A program made the translations under genes and the position numbers. Of a stretch of DNA of 64,000 nt, positions 54,330-62,889 are shown piece by piece. The DNA is from Oceanicaulis sp. (lineage in GTDB: Bacteria; Pseudomonadota; Alphaproteobacteria; Caulobacterales; Maricaulaceae): positions 2,753,501 through 2,817,500 of the forward strand of contig CP157796.1 of the NCBI GenBank assembly GCA_040112665.1. The letters run 5' to 3'. Within the stretch, counting starts at the first letter, position 1; each line of letters starts with the position of its first letter. The notes under the pieces were generated by a model. That model was not told the origin of the DNA. It did not search any database and worked only from the letters and a program-made list of their open reading frames with translations.

Positions 54330-55271
54330 TCAAACGCGTGAGCGCGATCCGGCGGCCTCGTCGATGCGCAGAGCGGTCTCGAGCGCGAGCAGTCCCGCCG
54401 CGCCGTCCGCCGCAGGGCCGTTCGTTCCGCCGCGCGCAGCCTTCACGAAGGCCGCAACGTTTGCGCCCAGGCTGTCCTTCGCGTCGGGCTTGTCGGCGAA
54501 GTCGGGGTCGAGATCGAGGCGATCGGGATTGTCGAAGCTCTTGGCGATGAAGTCGACCGAAACGCTCGCCCCGTTCTCGTACTCGATCGCCATGACCCGG
54601 TCGCGGCCCGCCGCCACGCGACTTGATTCCAGCGTGCAGACCACCCCGCCGGGGAAGTGAAGCTCGGCGCGGACATGGTCGGCGAGCTCGGCGCGGTTCT
54701 CGATCATCTCCGCTTCGACACGGTCGGGGCGGCCGCCGGCCAGAGCCAGCGCCAGATCGATATCGTGGATCATCAGATCCAGCGTCACCGAGACGTCGAG
54801 ATTGCGCACGCCCGGCGGGCCCATGCGCCGCGCGCTGAGGCTTCTGATCCGCGGCAGATCGCCGAACAGGCCCATGGCGGCGAAGACGAACCGCTCCTGA
54901 TGGCCGACGCGCAACGCCACCTTGTTGAGTTCGGCGAGCTGAACGAGTTCGCGCGCTTCTTCGAGCGTCGCCGCGATGGGTTTCTCCACGAGCACAGGGC
55001 GGGACTGGATCAGCGCCCGGCGCGCCGCGTCATGGTGAAACACCGCCGGACTCGCCACCGTGATCACGTCGCACGCCTCGATCAGCCCGGCGAGGCTGTC
55101 GAAATGCCGGCCGCCATGCGCCCCGCAAAGCTTTTCGGCGTGATCGGAGACCGGGTCGAACACGCCCACGAACGCGACATCGTCGAGCCCGGCGTATTTC
55201 GATGCGTGATAGCCCCCGAAGACGCCCGCGCCTACGACCCCGGCGCGCAAGGGTTTTTCGCTCTTCGTCAT
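54330..55271 (-). CDS. Gfo/Idh/MocA-family oxidoreductase
   Basis: The 313-residue protein has an N-terminal Rossmann fold (LRAGVVGAGVFGGYHASKYA), the family's EKP motif in VLVEKPIAATLEEARELVQ, and a C-terminal alpha/beta domain with TLDLMIHDIDLALALAGG. Such enzymes oxidise or reduce sugars, inositols or related substrates with NAD(P)H. Substrate unknown. ATG 55271 starts MTKSEK; the longer frame upstream to 55652 is antisense of the membrane gene. It lies 73 bp behind gltX on the same strand. Confidence 0.9.
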   Translation of the reverse strand: MTKSEKPLRAGVVGAGVFGGYHASKYAGLDDVAFVGVFDPVSDHAEKLCGAHGGRHFDSLAGLIEACDVITVASPAVFHHDAARRALIQSRPVLVEKPIAATLEEARELVQLAELNKVALRVGHQERFVFAAMGLFGDLPRIRSLSARRMGPPGVRNLDVSVTLDLMIHDIDLALALAGGRPDRVEAEMIENRAELADHVRAELHFPGGVVCTLESSRVAAGRDRVMAIEYENGASVSVDFIAKSFDNPDRLDLDPDFADKPDAKDSLGANVAAFVKAARGGTNGPAADGAAGLLALETALRIDEAAGSRSRV

Positions 55272-55395
55272 GGCGCGTGACTGTGCACGCCAAGCCCGCC
55301 CGCGCAAGCGGTGCGCCCTGTCACGTTTGGTTTCGAAGTCTTGCGCCGGGGCGAGGCTGGGGCATGATGCGTATGCGTTCTGCGGGGAGGCGGAC

Positions 55396-56190
55396 ATGAC
55401 CGAGAAGTCGCGCAAGTCGCCGGCCGGCCCGGCGGGGCCCAGCCTGTCGGAAATCGCCGAGGCGGCGGGCGTCGGCATCGAACGACGCATCTTCCGCACC
55501 CTCGTGGACACGCTGCTGTTCCCCGGCAAGGCGGCGCGCGCCGCGTTCGACCGGGCCGACACCCACATCTCCCAGCTCAAGCTGTTCGCCGTGCTCGCCG
55601 GGTTGTTCTTCAGCGCCGGCGCCTTTTTCGAAGCTCCGCTCACTTTGAGCATCGGCTCACTGGTCCCGCCTGGTCAGGTGGACGCCGCCTACGCGTCGAT
55701 CCAGGCGCAGGGCGCCGATCCGGCCCGCGTGGACGCCGCGCTGGCGCGTTGGGGCGGGGTGTTCACCTGGCCGATCACGCTGATCGCCTCGGCGATCTTC
55801 ATCGTGATCCTGAAGCTGGTGAAGCCGTCGGTGACATGGTTCGGGCATGTGCTGATCTATCTCATTGCGACCAATGCGATGACGCTGGTCGCGATACCGC
55901 TCATGGCCGGCCGGCTGATCAGTCTCGAGGTGTTTTTCATCCTCCAGCTGTCGACCTTCCTGATCTTTTTCATTCAGATCATCAGGCTCGGTTCCAGCGC
56001 CCTTCAATTGAGCGCGGGGCGTCTGATCCTGCTCACACTTCTGGTCGTCCTGGCGCTCTTCCCGAGCTTACTGATCGTCGGCGTTCTGCAATTCGGCGCC
56101 GCCTGGGCGGTTCTGGAGTTCAACGGCGTCTCCATGCTTGAAATGATGCAGGCCACCAGCGCCGCCCCATCCGCAACCGGAGTTCCTTGA
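55396..56190 (+). CDS. DUF3667-like membrane protein
   Basis: The 264-residue protein starts with a soluble N-terminal 60 residues, GIERRIFRTLVDTLLFPGKAARAAF, close in pattern to the RTLRDLLxRPG segment of DUF3667. Four to five hydrophobic helices follow at about 65-85, 120-140, 150-175, 180-200 and 215-240. ATG 55396 has GGGGAGG upstream. It begins one base pair before the CurA-like reductase, whose own product is followed by a second protein of the same kind (57193), suggesting a duplicated membrane pair in one operon. Function unknown. Confidence 0.75.
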   Translation: MTEKSRKSPAGPAGPSLSEIAEAAGVGIERRIFRTLVDTLLFPGKAARAAFDRADTHISQLKLFAVLAGLFFSAGAFFEAPLTLSIGSLVPPGQVDAAYASIQAQGADPARVDAALARWGGVFTWPITLIASAIFIVILKLVKPSVTWFGHVLIYLIATNAMTLVAIPLMAGRLISLEVFFILQLSTFLIFFIQIIRLGSSALQLSAGRLILLTLLVVLALFPSLLIVGVLQFGAAWAVLEFNGVSMLEMMQATSAAPSATGVP

Positions 56191-56191
56191 C

Positions 56192-57196
56192 GTGAAAAGC
56201 CGCGAAATCCGCCTGACCCAGCACTTCATCGGACCGGTGAAGCCCGAATATTTCGAGCTCGCCGAGGTCGACCTGCCCGATCCGGGCGAGGGCGAGATCC
56301 AGGTGAAAAACGCCTGGCTCAGCGTCGACCCGTACATGCGCGGCCGGATGACGGGCATCAAGACCTATATCGATCCCTTCCAGATCGGCGCGGCCATGGA
56401 AGGCGGCGCGGTCGGTCAGGTGGTGAAGTCCAGCCATCCTGACTACGCCGAGGGCGACTGGGTGATGAGCATGATGGGCTGGCGCGAGGGCTGGACCGGA
56501 CCGGCCGGCGCGGTGATGTCCAAGGTCGATCCCGATCTCCTGCCGCCCGAAGCCTATCTGGGGATCGCCGGGCTGACCGGCATGACCGCCTATGTCGGCA
56601 TCAAGCGCTGCATCGATCTGAAAGAAGGCGAGACGCTGTGGATGAGCGCGGGCGCAGGCGCGGTCGGCTCTGCGGGCATCCAGTTCGCCAAGGCGATGGG
56701 CGCGAACGTGATCGCGACGGCGGGCGGGCCTGAAAAGACCGCGTTCTGCGAGGAGATCGGCGCTGACGCGGCGGTCGACTACAAGGCCGCCGGCGATCTC
56801 GCCAAGGCCGTGCGCGAGGCGGGCAAGCCTTTCGGCGGGATCGACGCCTATTTCGAAAACGTCGGCGGCGATCACCTTCAGGCCGCCTTCGACGTGCTGA
56901 AACCGCACGCCCGGATCGCCGCCTGCGGGATGATCGCGCGCTATAACGACGACACGCCCCTGCCCGGCCCGACGAACATGACCCAGATCGTCGCCAAGAA
57001 GCTGATGATCCAGGGCTTCATCGTGTCCGATCATTTCGACCTGCAGGGCCAGTTCATCCAGGACCTGTCGAGCTGGATGATGGCGGGCAAGGTGAAGACG
57101 CGCGACACCGTCTATGAGGGCATCGAGAAGACGCCCGAAGCCTTCCAGGGCCTCTTCGAGGGCAAGAATATCGGCAAGATGCTGGTGAAGCTGTGA
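56192..57196 (+). CDS. CurA-type NADP-dependent alkenal/curcumin reductase (MDR family)
   Basis: The 334-residue protein is a zinc-free medium-chain reductase of the leukotriene B4 / curcumin reductase group: NAWLSVDPYMRGRM (family signature), SAGAGAVGSAGIQFAKAMGANVIATAGG (NADPH site, AxGxxG), and IDAYFENVGGDHLQAAFDVL. It reduces carbon-carbon double bonds of 2-alkenals or similar. The start is GTG 56192, two bases after the first DUF3667-like stop; its stop overlaps the next gene (GTGA). Confidence 0.92.
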   Translation: MKSREIRLTQHFIGPVKPEYFELAEVDLPDPGEGEIQVKNAWLSVDPYMRGRMTGIKTYIDPFQIGAAMEGGAVGQVVKSSHPDYAEGDWVMSMMGWREGWTGPAGAVMSKVDPDLLPPEAYLGIAGLTGMTAYVGIKRCIDLKEGETLWMSAGAGAVGSAGIQFAKAMGANVIATAGGPEKTAFCEEIGADAAVDYKAAGDLAKAVREAGKPFGGIDAYFENVGGDHLQAAFDVLKPHARIAACGMIARYNDDTPLPGPTNMTQIVAKKLMIQGFIVSDHFDLQGQFIQDLSSWMMAGKVKTRDTVYEGIEKTPEAFQGLFEGKNIGKMLVKL

Positions 57197-57924
57197 CCGG
57201 CGCGGGCGCCCCCGAGCCGCGCAAGGACGGCGGCGAAGATCGTGGCGGCCTGCTTGAGGACACGCTGGGCTTCAATCTGCGCAGCCTGCGCACGCTCGTC
57301 GATCTCTGGGTCCGGCCGCGCCGGGTGATGGAGACGATCGCGGCGCGAGACCGGGACAGCTACACCCCGCCGGTCCGGCTGTTTCTCGCCCTGATCGGCC
57401 TGCAGGTGGCGATCTCGTTTGTCTGGGGCGGATATGGCGGCATCCTCGAGCGGTCGCTGGCGGAGATCCCGGAGGAGCAGGCGGAAACCTTCGCCATGGT
57501 CATCGGGGACGATCCGCAAGCGTTCTTCTCGACCTACGGCAACATCGCCGCGGTCCTGCATGCTCCCATAGTGGGGCTGTTCACTGCGCTCAGCGTGTTC
57601 GTGCTGGGGCGGTTCGGCGCGCGCCGGCCGTTCGCGGTCAATCTCAATCTGATCTTTGCGGCCCTGACCGCGGGCAGCGTCGTGGGCATCGCGTTCACAG
57701 GCTTTCTTTTCGCCGGATCGAACCCGCCGACATGGTCGGTGTTCGCGATCACGGCGGCCTATTTCATCACGCTGGCGCGCGGGCTGCCCGAGGACGTCGC
57801 CCGCACGGGCGCTGGACGCGTGATCAAGGCGGCGGTGATCGCCCTGACCATGCTGGTCCTGGTCATGATCGGCGCGGCCGTCATGCAGGCGGTCGCGATC
57901 ATCGCCGCGGCGATGCTGGCCTAG
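57193..57924 (+). CDS. DUF3667-like membrane protein
   Basis: The 243-residue protein has LEDTLGFNLRSLRTLVDLWVRPRRVMETIAARDRDSYTPPVRLFLALIGL, matching the DUF3667 N-terminal pattern and the start of the 55396 protein. Hydrophobic helices follow at about 70-90, 125-145, 155-175, 180-195 and 215-240. The GTG start overlaps the reductase stop. It converges with a small gene ending at 57921, overlapping by 4 nt. The function is unknown; its link to the reductase is positional only. Confidence 0.78.
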   Translation: MTGAGAPEPRKDGGEDRGGLLEDTLGFNLRSLRTLVDLWVRPRRVMETIAARDRDSYTPPVRLFLALIGLQVAISFVWGGYGGILERSLAEIPEEQAETFAMVIGDDPQAFFSTYGNIAAVLHAPIVGLFTALSVFVLGRFGARRPFAVNLNLIFAALTAGSVVGIAFTGFLFAGSNPPTWSVFAITAAYFITLARGLPEDVARTGAGRVIKAAVIALTMLVLVMIGAAVMQAVAIIAAAMLA

Positions 57925-58115
57925 CGCGTCTGCGCCTGGCGGGAGGCGCGGGTCAGCTTGCCCAGCGTGAAGCCGCCGAGCACCGCGCCGACCAGGCACG
58001 CCAGAAGGTCCTGGCCGAAGAGATGCATGAAGCCCGCATAGCCCATCACGGTCACGGCGACCGCAAGGCCGGTGTTGGCGATTCTGTTCAGAAATGGTGC
58101 GCTTGTCCGGGTCAT
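57921..58115 (-). CDS. Small membrane protein
   Basis: This is a 64-residue protein with two hydrophobic helices (about 12-30, TGLAVAVTVMGYAGFMHLF, and 36-52, LLACLVGAVLGGFTLG) and a basic tail (RASRQAQTR). No family is recognised. It may be a small envelope protein. GGGAAA precedes the ATG at moderate distance. The position between the DUF3667-like gene and the hup promoter gives no functional clue. Confidence 0.5.
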   Translation of the reverse strand: MTRTSAPFLNRIANTGLAVAVTVMGYAGFMHLFGQDLLACLVGAVLGGFTLGKLTRASRQAQTR

Positions 58116-58331
58116 GGTTTCCCAAACGCAAACAACAGGCCGCTTAAGCTAGGTTTTGTTTACCATATTTCGCAAACGCCCGCGCCCCCTGCCGCCAAAA
58201 TCAGCCGTTTCGCCTGTATAGCCTTGCATTCCGCCTACAGAATCGCGCTTCATGGCGCAGTCTGACGACGACGCGGCCGGACCGAAGCGGGATCGGGCGC
58301 GCCCAAAAACCCAAAAAGGGGGGATCCCTCG

Positions 58332-58598
58332 ATGAACAAGTCCGAACTCGCCAAAGCCATCTCAGACAAAGCCGGCATTACCCGCGCCCAGGCCGGCGAC
58401 GCGATCGACGCCCTGGTCGACGCGGTCGTGGCGGCGGCCAAGACGGACGACTCCGTCCAGCTGGCCGGCTTCGGCACCTTCCACGCCAAGCACCGCGAAG
58501 CGCGCGAAGTGCGCAACCCGCGCACCGGCGAGAAGATGATGTCGAAGGCCAAGACCCAGCTGGCCTTCCGTCCGGCTTCGGCCCTGAAGGACATCTAA
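58332..58598 (+). CDS. hupB: HU-family DNA-binding protein
   Basis: This 88-residue histone-like protein has the N-terminal helical dimer part MNKSELAKAISDKAGITRAQAGDAIDALVDA, the arm around FGTFHAKHREAREVRNPRTGEK (contains the conserved Pro region) and the C-terminal FRPASALKDI. HU bends and compacts DNA in the nucleoid. The 216 bp gap before it is AT-richer and probably holds its promoter. A strong terminator follows 28 bp after the stop. Confidence 0.95.
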   Translation: MNKSELAKAISDKAGITRAQAGDAIDALVDAVVAAAKTDDSVQLAGFGTFHAKHREAREVRNPRTGEKMMSKAKTQLAFRPASALKDI

Positions 58599-58625
58599 GC
58601 CTTCCACCGCCTGTCAGAGCGGTGA

Positions 58626-58663
58626 AACCGCCGTCCGGGAGACCGGGCGGCGGTTTTGTTTTT
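58626..58663 (+). terminator. Rho-independent terminator of hupB
   Basis: AACCGCCGTCCGG pairs with CCGGGCGGCGGTT across GAGA, followed by TTTGTTTTT, directly after the hupB stop. Confidence 0.9.
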
Positions 58664-58671
58664 GCCGAGGG

Positions 58672-58734
58672 GCGGGCGCTCGCCCCCTCCGTCCGCCTCG
58701 CGTACACCTCCCCCGTGAACGGGGGAGGAGATAC
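58672..58734. repeat. CCTCCCCC-type intergenic repeat (short)
   Basis: CACCTCCCCCGTGAACGGGGG is a palindrome near 58706-58730, preceded by CGCCCCCTCCGTCCGCC. It lies between the hupB terminator and the end of the DAHP synthase gene and belongs to the same repeat family. Confidence 0.55.
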
Positions 58735-60102
58735 CTACTCCGCCGCCGTCCGCATGCCTTGCGCAGGCTTGAGCGCGTCGGCGATCTGGAAGGCCATTTC
58801 CAGCGCCTGATCGGCGTTCAGGCGCGGGTCGCAATGGGTGTGGTAGCGGCTCGACAGATCGGCTTCGGACAGGTGTCCAGCGCCGCCGACACACTCGGTG
58901 ACGTCCTGGCCGGTCATCTCGAAATGCACCCCGCCCGGCTCGGCGCCTTCGGCGCGGACGATCTCGATGAAGGTCTTGAGCTCTTTGAGCACCTTGTCGA
59001 AATCGCGCGTCTTGTAGCCGTTGGAGGTCTTCTGCGTGTTGCCGTGCATCGGATCGCACGCCCAGACCACGGTGCGGCCGGCCGCCTTCACCTTGCGCAC
59101 CAGCGGCGGAAGGCCCTGGGCGACCTTGTCCGCGCCCATGCGGACGTAGAGCACCAGCCGGCCGGGCTCGTCACGCGGATTGAGCACGTCGATGAGGCGG
59201 ATCAGCTCGTCGGGATCGAGCGACGGCCCGCATTTCAGGCCCACCGGGTTTTCGATCCCGCGCATGAATTCGACGTGCGCGCCCTCGGGCTGGCGCGTGC
59301 GGTCGCCGATCCAGCTGAGGTGCGCGCTGGTCGCGTACCAGCGCCCGGTCTGGCGATCCATGCGCGTCATCGCCTCCTCGAACGGCAGGTGCAGCGCCTC
59401 GTGGGAGGTGAAGAAGTCCACGCCCTCGAGCGAGGGCGCGCCGTCCGGCGTCACCCCGCAGGCGCGCATGAAGGCCAGCGCCTCGGAAATCCGGTCGGCG
59501 TATTCCTGATAACGCGCGCCCGCCGGGCTGCCCGCCAGAAAATCGAGCGTCCATTGATGGACGTTGTGAAGGTCGGCATAGCCGCCCGAGGCCAGCGCCC
59601 GCAGAAGATTGAGCGTCGAGGCGGACTGGTCGTAGGCGCGGATCAGCCGCTCTGGATCGGGCACGCGCGCCTCGGACGTGAAGGCCATGTCGTTAATCGA
59701 GTCGCCGCGATAGCTCGGCAACTCCACCCCGTCGATCGTCTCGGTCGGCGCCGAGCGCGGCTTGGCGAACTGCCCGGCGATACGGCCGACCTTCACGATC
59801 GGCTTGGCGCTCGCGAAGGTCATCACCACCGCCATTTGCAGCAGCACCCGGAAGGTGTCGCGCACGGTCTCGGCGGAAAACTCCTTGAAGCTCTCCGCGC
59901 AATCGCCGCCCTGCAGAAGGAAGGCCTGACCAGCTGCGACATTGGCGAGCTGGCGCTTCAATCGCTTGACCTCGCCGGCGAAGACCAGCGGCGGGCGGCG
60001 CGCGAGTTCGGCCTCGACACGCTTCAGCGCGTCGGCGTCGGGATAGTCGGGCAGCTGCAGCGCCGGCTTGCTGCGCCAGCTGTCAGGGCTCCAGGCGGTC
60101 AT
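58735..60102 (-). CDS. Class II (plant-type) 3-deoxy-7-phosphoheptulonate synthase
   Basis: The first enzyme of the shikimate pathway condenses PEP and erythrose-4-phosphate. The 455-residue protein is the class II type also found in plants and Mycobacterium: [28 protein letters not shown] (metal-binding Cys), [54 protein letters not shown] and [15 protein letters not shown]. Start ATG 60102 follows GAGG; the longer frame to 60168 lacks support. A repeat-rich gap lies upstream. Confidence 0.95.
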   Translation of the reverse strand: MTAWSPDSWRSKPALQLPDYPDADALKRVEAELARRPPLVFAGEVKRLKRQLANVAAGQAFLLQGGDCAESFKEFSAETVRDTFRVLLQMAVVMTFASAKPIVKVGRIAGQFAKPRSAPTETIDGVELPSYRGDSINDMAFTSEARVPDPERLIRAYDQSASTLNLLRALASGGYADLHNVHQWTLDFLAGSPAGARYQEYADRISEALAFMRACGVTPDGAPSLEGVDFFTSHEALHLPFEEAMTRMDRQTGRWYATSAHLSWIGDRTRQPEGAHVEFMRGIENPVGLKCGPSLDPDELIRLIDVLNPRDEPGRLVLYVRMGADKVAQGLPPLVRKVKAAGRTVVWACDPMHGNTQKTSNGYKTRDFDKVLKELKTFIEIVRAEGAEPGGVHFEMTGQDVTECVGGAGHLSEADLSSRYHTHCDPRLNADQALEMAFQIADALKPAQGMRTAAE

Positions 60103-60210
60103 GTCGCACGTCCTCATCGTCCGGTCGTTTCCGGCTCTCATGCAAAGATAGCGCCGAACCGCGCGCACGGAACCCCGCGGCGGCAGAGGGTCGCGGCGGG
60201 GCCCGCAGGA

Positions 60211-60472
60211 CCGTAGAGCGCCATCCTCTGCAGACGCTGGCGCTCCCCCACCCGACCCGGACCTTCGGTCCGGCCCACCCTCCCCACAGAGGGGGAGGGA
60301 GTAAGACGCCGCACTCTTGGAAACGTCAGAGCATGAAGCTCAACCGCAACTCCCTCCCCTTGATGGGGAGGGTGTCCGCGTAGCGGACGGGTGGGGTGGG
60401 GATCGTAGAGCGCCAGACCTTGCAGGCCCTGGCGCTCCCCTTCCCGGCAGAGGGGGAGGGTTTCCCGACAGA
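60211..60472. repeat. Repeat-filled intergenic region upstream of DAHP synthase
   Basis: This 375-bp gap (60103-60477) holds at least two CCCTCCCC-type units: CCACAGAGGGGGAGGGAGTA near 60290 and CTCCCTCCCCTTGATGGGGAGGGTG near 60350, with GGTGGGGTGGGG between. It also has an imperfect direct repeat, GTAGAGCGCCA...TGCAG...CTGGCGCTCCC, at about 60213-60248 and 60405-60438. I see no gene in it; the DAHP synthase promoter must lie at its left end, next to 60102. Confidence 0.6.
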
Positions 60473-60477
60473 CGCCC

Positions 60478-61878
60478 CTACTCCGCCGCGGCGAGCTCGG
60501 GCGGGACCCATTTTTCGCGCAGGGTGACGAGTTCCTCGGCGACGGTGGGGTGCACTGCGCAGGTGGCGTCGAACTGGTCCTTGGTCAGGCCCGCCTTCAC
60601 CGCGATGCCGACCGCCTGGATGATCTCCGGCGCGTCGTCGCCGACCATGTGCACCCCCAGCACGACCTGATCGGACTGGCGCACCACGAGCTTGATCGTC
60701 ATCCAGTCCGGGCTGTCGGTGATCATGCCCTTCATGGGCCGGAACTTGGTCTTGTAGACGTCCACCGCCCCGCCGTACGCGTGACGGGCCTCGGTTTCGG
60801 TCAGACCGGCCGTGCCCACCGGCGGCTGGGTGAAGACCGCGCTGGGGATGAGGTCGTGGTCATAGGCGGTGGGCTTGCCGCCGAACACGGTCTCGGCGAA
60901 GGCCGCGCCTTCGCGGATCGCCACGGGGGTGAGGTTCACCCGGTTGGTCACGTCGCCGACCGCGTAGATGTGGTCGACGCTGGTCTTTGAATACGCGTCC
61001 ACCTTGATCGCGCCGATCTCATCGATCTCGACCCCGGCGTTCTCAAGGCCCAACCCCTCGGTGTAGGGCTTGCGGCCGATCGCGAAGACGATCTGGTCGG
61101 CCTCGATCTCGTCGCCGTTGGCCAGGGTGAGCTTTTTCCAGCCCTCGCGATCCTCGATCGGCTCGATCTTTTCAAACACGGTGTGCGTGATCACGCGCAC
61201 GCCCGACGCTTTCAGGCCTTCATGCACGAAGGTGCGCACGTCCTCGTCAAAGCCGCGCAGCACCGTGTCGCGCCGGTAGACAAGGCACGTCTTCACGCCC
61301 AGGCCGGCGAAGATCTGCGCGAATTCGCACGCGATATAGCCGCCGCCCGCTATGACGATGTGCTCTGGCAGTTTCTTGAGGTGGAACAGCTCGTTGGAGC
61401 TGATCGTGTGCTCGACCCCGGGCAGGTCCCAGTCCTTGCTCGGGACCCCGCCCGTGGCGATCAGGATGTGTTTCGCCGTCACCACGCGGTCCGAGGCGCA
61501 CAGCCGCACCTCGTGCGGTCCGATGATCTCGGCGCGCTCCTCGACCAAATCAACGCCGGTGTTCTTGAGGTTCCTCGCGTAAATGCCCGACAGCCGGTCG
61601 ACCTCGGCGTTCATCGCGTCGCGAAAGCGCGGCCAGTCGAAGGCGGGCTTTTCAGGCAGGTCCCAGCCGTAATCGCGCGCCTGCTTGACCTGCTTGCGGT
61701 AGCCCGAGGCGTAGACCATGAACTTTTTCGGCACGCAGCCGCGGATCACGCAGGTGCCGCCGGGCCGGTGCTCCTCGGCGATCATGACCTTCGCGCCCTT
61801 GATCGCGCTCATGCGCGCGGCGCGGACCCCGCCGGAGCCCGCCCCGATCACGAACAGGTCGTACTCGTATTCCGCCAT
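60478..61878 (-). CDS. gor: Glutathione-disulfide reductase
   Basis: The 466-residue NADPH-dependent flavoprotein keeps glutathione reduced. It has FAD-binding VIGAGSGGVRAARMSAIKGA, the redox disulfide GGTCVIRGCVPKKFMVYAS, an NADPH-binding half (HIVIAGGGYIACEFAQIFAGLG), ATIGRKP-type FAIGRKPYTEG, and the C-terminal dimer motif CAVHPTVAEELVTL with the catalytic His-Glu. Motifs match glutathione rather than lipoamide or mercuric reductase. Promoter region unremarkable. Confidence 0.94.
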   Translation of the reverse strand: MAEYEYDLFVIGAGSGGVRAARMSAIKGAKVMIAEEHRPGGTCVIRGCVPKKFMVYASGYRKQVKQARDYGWDLPEKPAFDWPRFRDAMNAEVDRLSGIYARNLKNTGVDLVEERAEIIGPHEVRLCASDRVVTAKHILIATGGVPSKDWDLPGVEHTISSNELFHLKKLPEHIVIAGGGYIACEFAQIFAGLGVKTCLVYRRDTVLRGFDEDVRTFVHEGLKASGVRVITHTVFEKIEPIEDREGWKKLTLANGDEIEADQIVFAIGRKPYTEGLGLENAGVEIDEIGAIKVDAYSKTSVDHIYAVGDVTNRVNLTPVAIREGAAFAETVFGGKPTAYDHDLIPSAVFTQPPVGTAGLTETEARHAYGGAVDVYKTKFRPMKGMITDSPDWMTIKLVVRQSDQVVLGVHMVGDDAPEIIQAVGIAVKAGLTKDQFDATCAVHPTVAEELVTLREKWVPPELAAAE

Positions 61879-61961
61879 GCGTCTCTCCCCGGCGCTTCGC
61901 TAAAGCTCGCGCCAGAGATGCGGGGTCCGGGCCGAAAGGTCAAACGCCGCGCTGCCTGCGG

Positions 61962-62450
61962 CTACTCCTCGGTCTCGAGCCCCATGGCGCCGAAAATCTC
62001 TGCGCCGCGCTGTTCAAAGATGTCCAGCGCGATCCGTTCACCGACTGCGGAGGACTCCGTCATGATCGTCGGCGTGACCGCAACCATGCGCTGGCCGGCT
62101 TCGGTGCGGTAGAACGCATTGACCGCACGCAGGTCCTCGGCGCTGAGATTGCGTGCGTAGACTGCTGCGAGTTCGGTTTCCATCATCCCGCGGCGCTCGC
62201 GGAAGCCCTCCATGACGATCGCCATGGCGGCGTCGAGCTGGGCGTCGGTGGAGTTCGGCGAGGCCTGAGCGAACTGGGCGCGCATGGTTGGCGCCATGGT
62301 GTCCAGCGTGGCGAAGACCAGATCGGTGGCGCCGGTCAGCTCGACGGTTTCGAGCGCCAGGCGCTCGCGCTCGGTGAAATCGGCGTCCTGAGCGAAGGCG
62401 GACGCGGACAGCACCGCAGCAGCGGCGGCGGCGAAAAGCATGCGGATCAT
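61962..62450 (-). CDS. DUF2059 exported protein
   Basis: The 162-residue protein has a signal peptide (MIRMLFAAAAAAVLSASAFA, cleaved before QDADF). The rest is helical: a C-terminal DUF2059 stretch, YARNLSAEDLRAVNAFYRTEAGQRMV, is the family's hallmark. The family is periplasmic and its role unknown. ATG 62450 starts the signal peptide; the longer frame to 62591 includes the ParD-linked remnant and other residues and should not be used. Confidence 0.85.
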   Translation of the reverse strand: MIRMLFAAAAAAVLSASAFAQDADFTERERLALETVELTGATDLVFATLDTMAPTMRAQFAQASPNSTDAQLDAAMAIVMEGFRERRGMMETELAAVYARNLSAEDLRAVNAFYRTEAGQRMVAVTPTIMTESSAVGERIALDIFEQRGAEIFGAMGLETEE

Positions 62451-62587
62451 TGTGAAGGCCCCTCGGGTGTTGCGTAAGGTGAGCCTAGCAAAGCTGGCGC
62501 GAGATTGCGCGGCAGGTGAGGCATATTCGTATAAAACGGGGCGTCGGGATGCGTCGCCTAGCTCTTCGGAAACAAGCGGCGTCAGTC

Positions 62588-62860
62588 TCAACCGGCGCGG
62601 GATCGGGCTCTCCCGGCCGCCTTCACCGCTTCAGGATCGAAATCGACAAGGCGGCCTGAAGCTTCCTCGGCGAGGCCTTCGGCGATGAAGGCTTTCAGAT
62701 CGTCAGGCTGGGCGCGCGCACGGCGCTTTTCGGTCCAGTCGCGCAACGCCTCTCGCACCACGTCGCCGGAGGAGGCGTACTCGCCGTCCCCGACCGCTTG
62801 GTTCACCGCGTCGGCCACGTCTCGGCTGACGGTGACGTTGATGCGCTTGTGCTCGCTCAT
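62588..62860 (-). CDS. parD: ParD-family antitoxin (ribbon-helix-helix)
   Basis: This 90-residue protein starts with a ribbon-helix-helix, KRINVTVSRDVADAVNQAVGDGEYASSGDVVREALRDW, of ParD/RHH type, followed by a toxin-neutralising helix with SGRLVDFDPEAVKAAGRARSR. It should dimerise, bind its own promoter and neutralise a ParE-type toxin. No complete parE follows: only a short in-frame stretch that could be a remnant is visible after the stop. It lies between rpiA and the DUF2059 gene. Confidence 0.85.
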   Translation of the reverse strand: MSEHKRINVTVSRDVADAVNQAVGDGEYASSGDVVREALRDWTEKRRARAQPDDLKAFIAEGLAEEASGRLVDFDPEAVKAAGRARSRAG

Positions 62861-62889
62861 GAGCCGATCATAGCACAGCCCGCCCCCGC

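Noticed and set aside
58146..58160. TTAAGCTAGGTTTTG before hupB as a CtrA site
   Set aside because: Only the first half-site is TTAA; the second is TTTT/TTTG, so it does not fit the full TTAA-N7-TTAA consensus.
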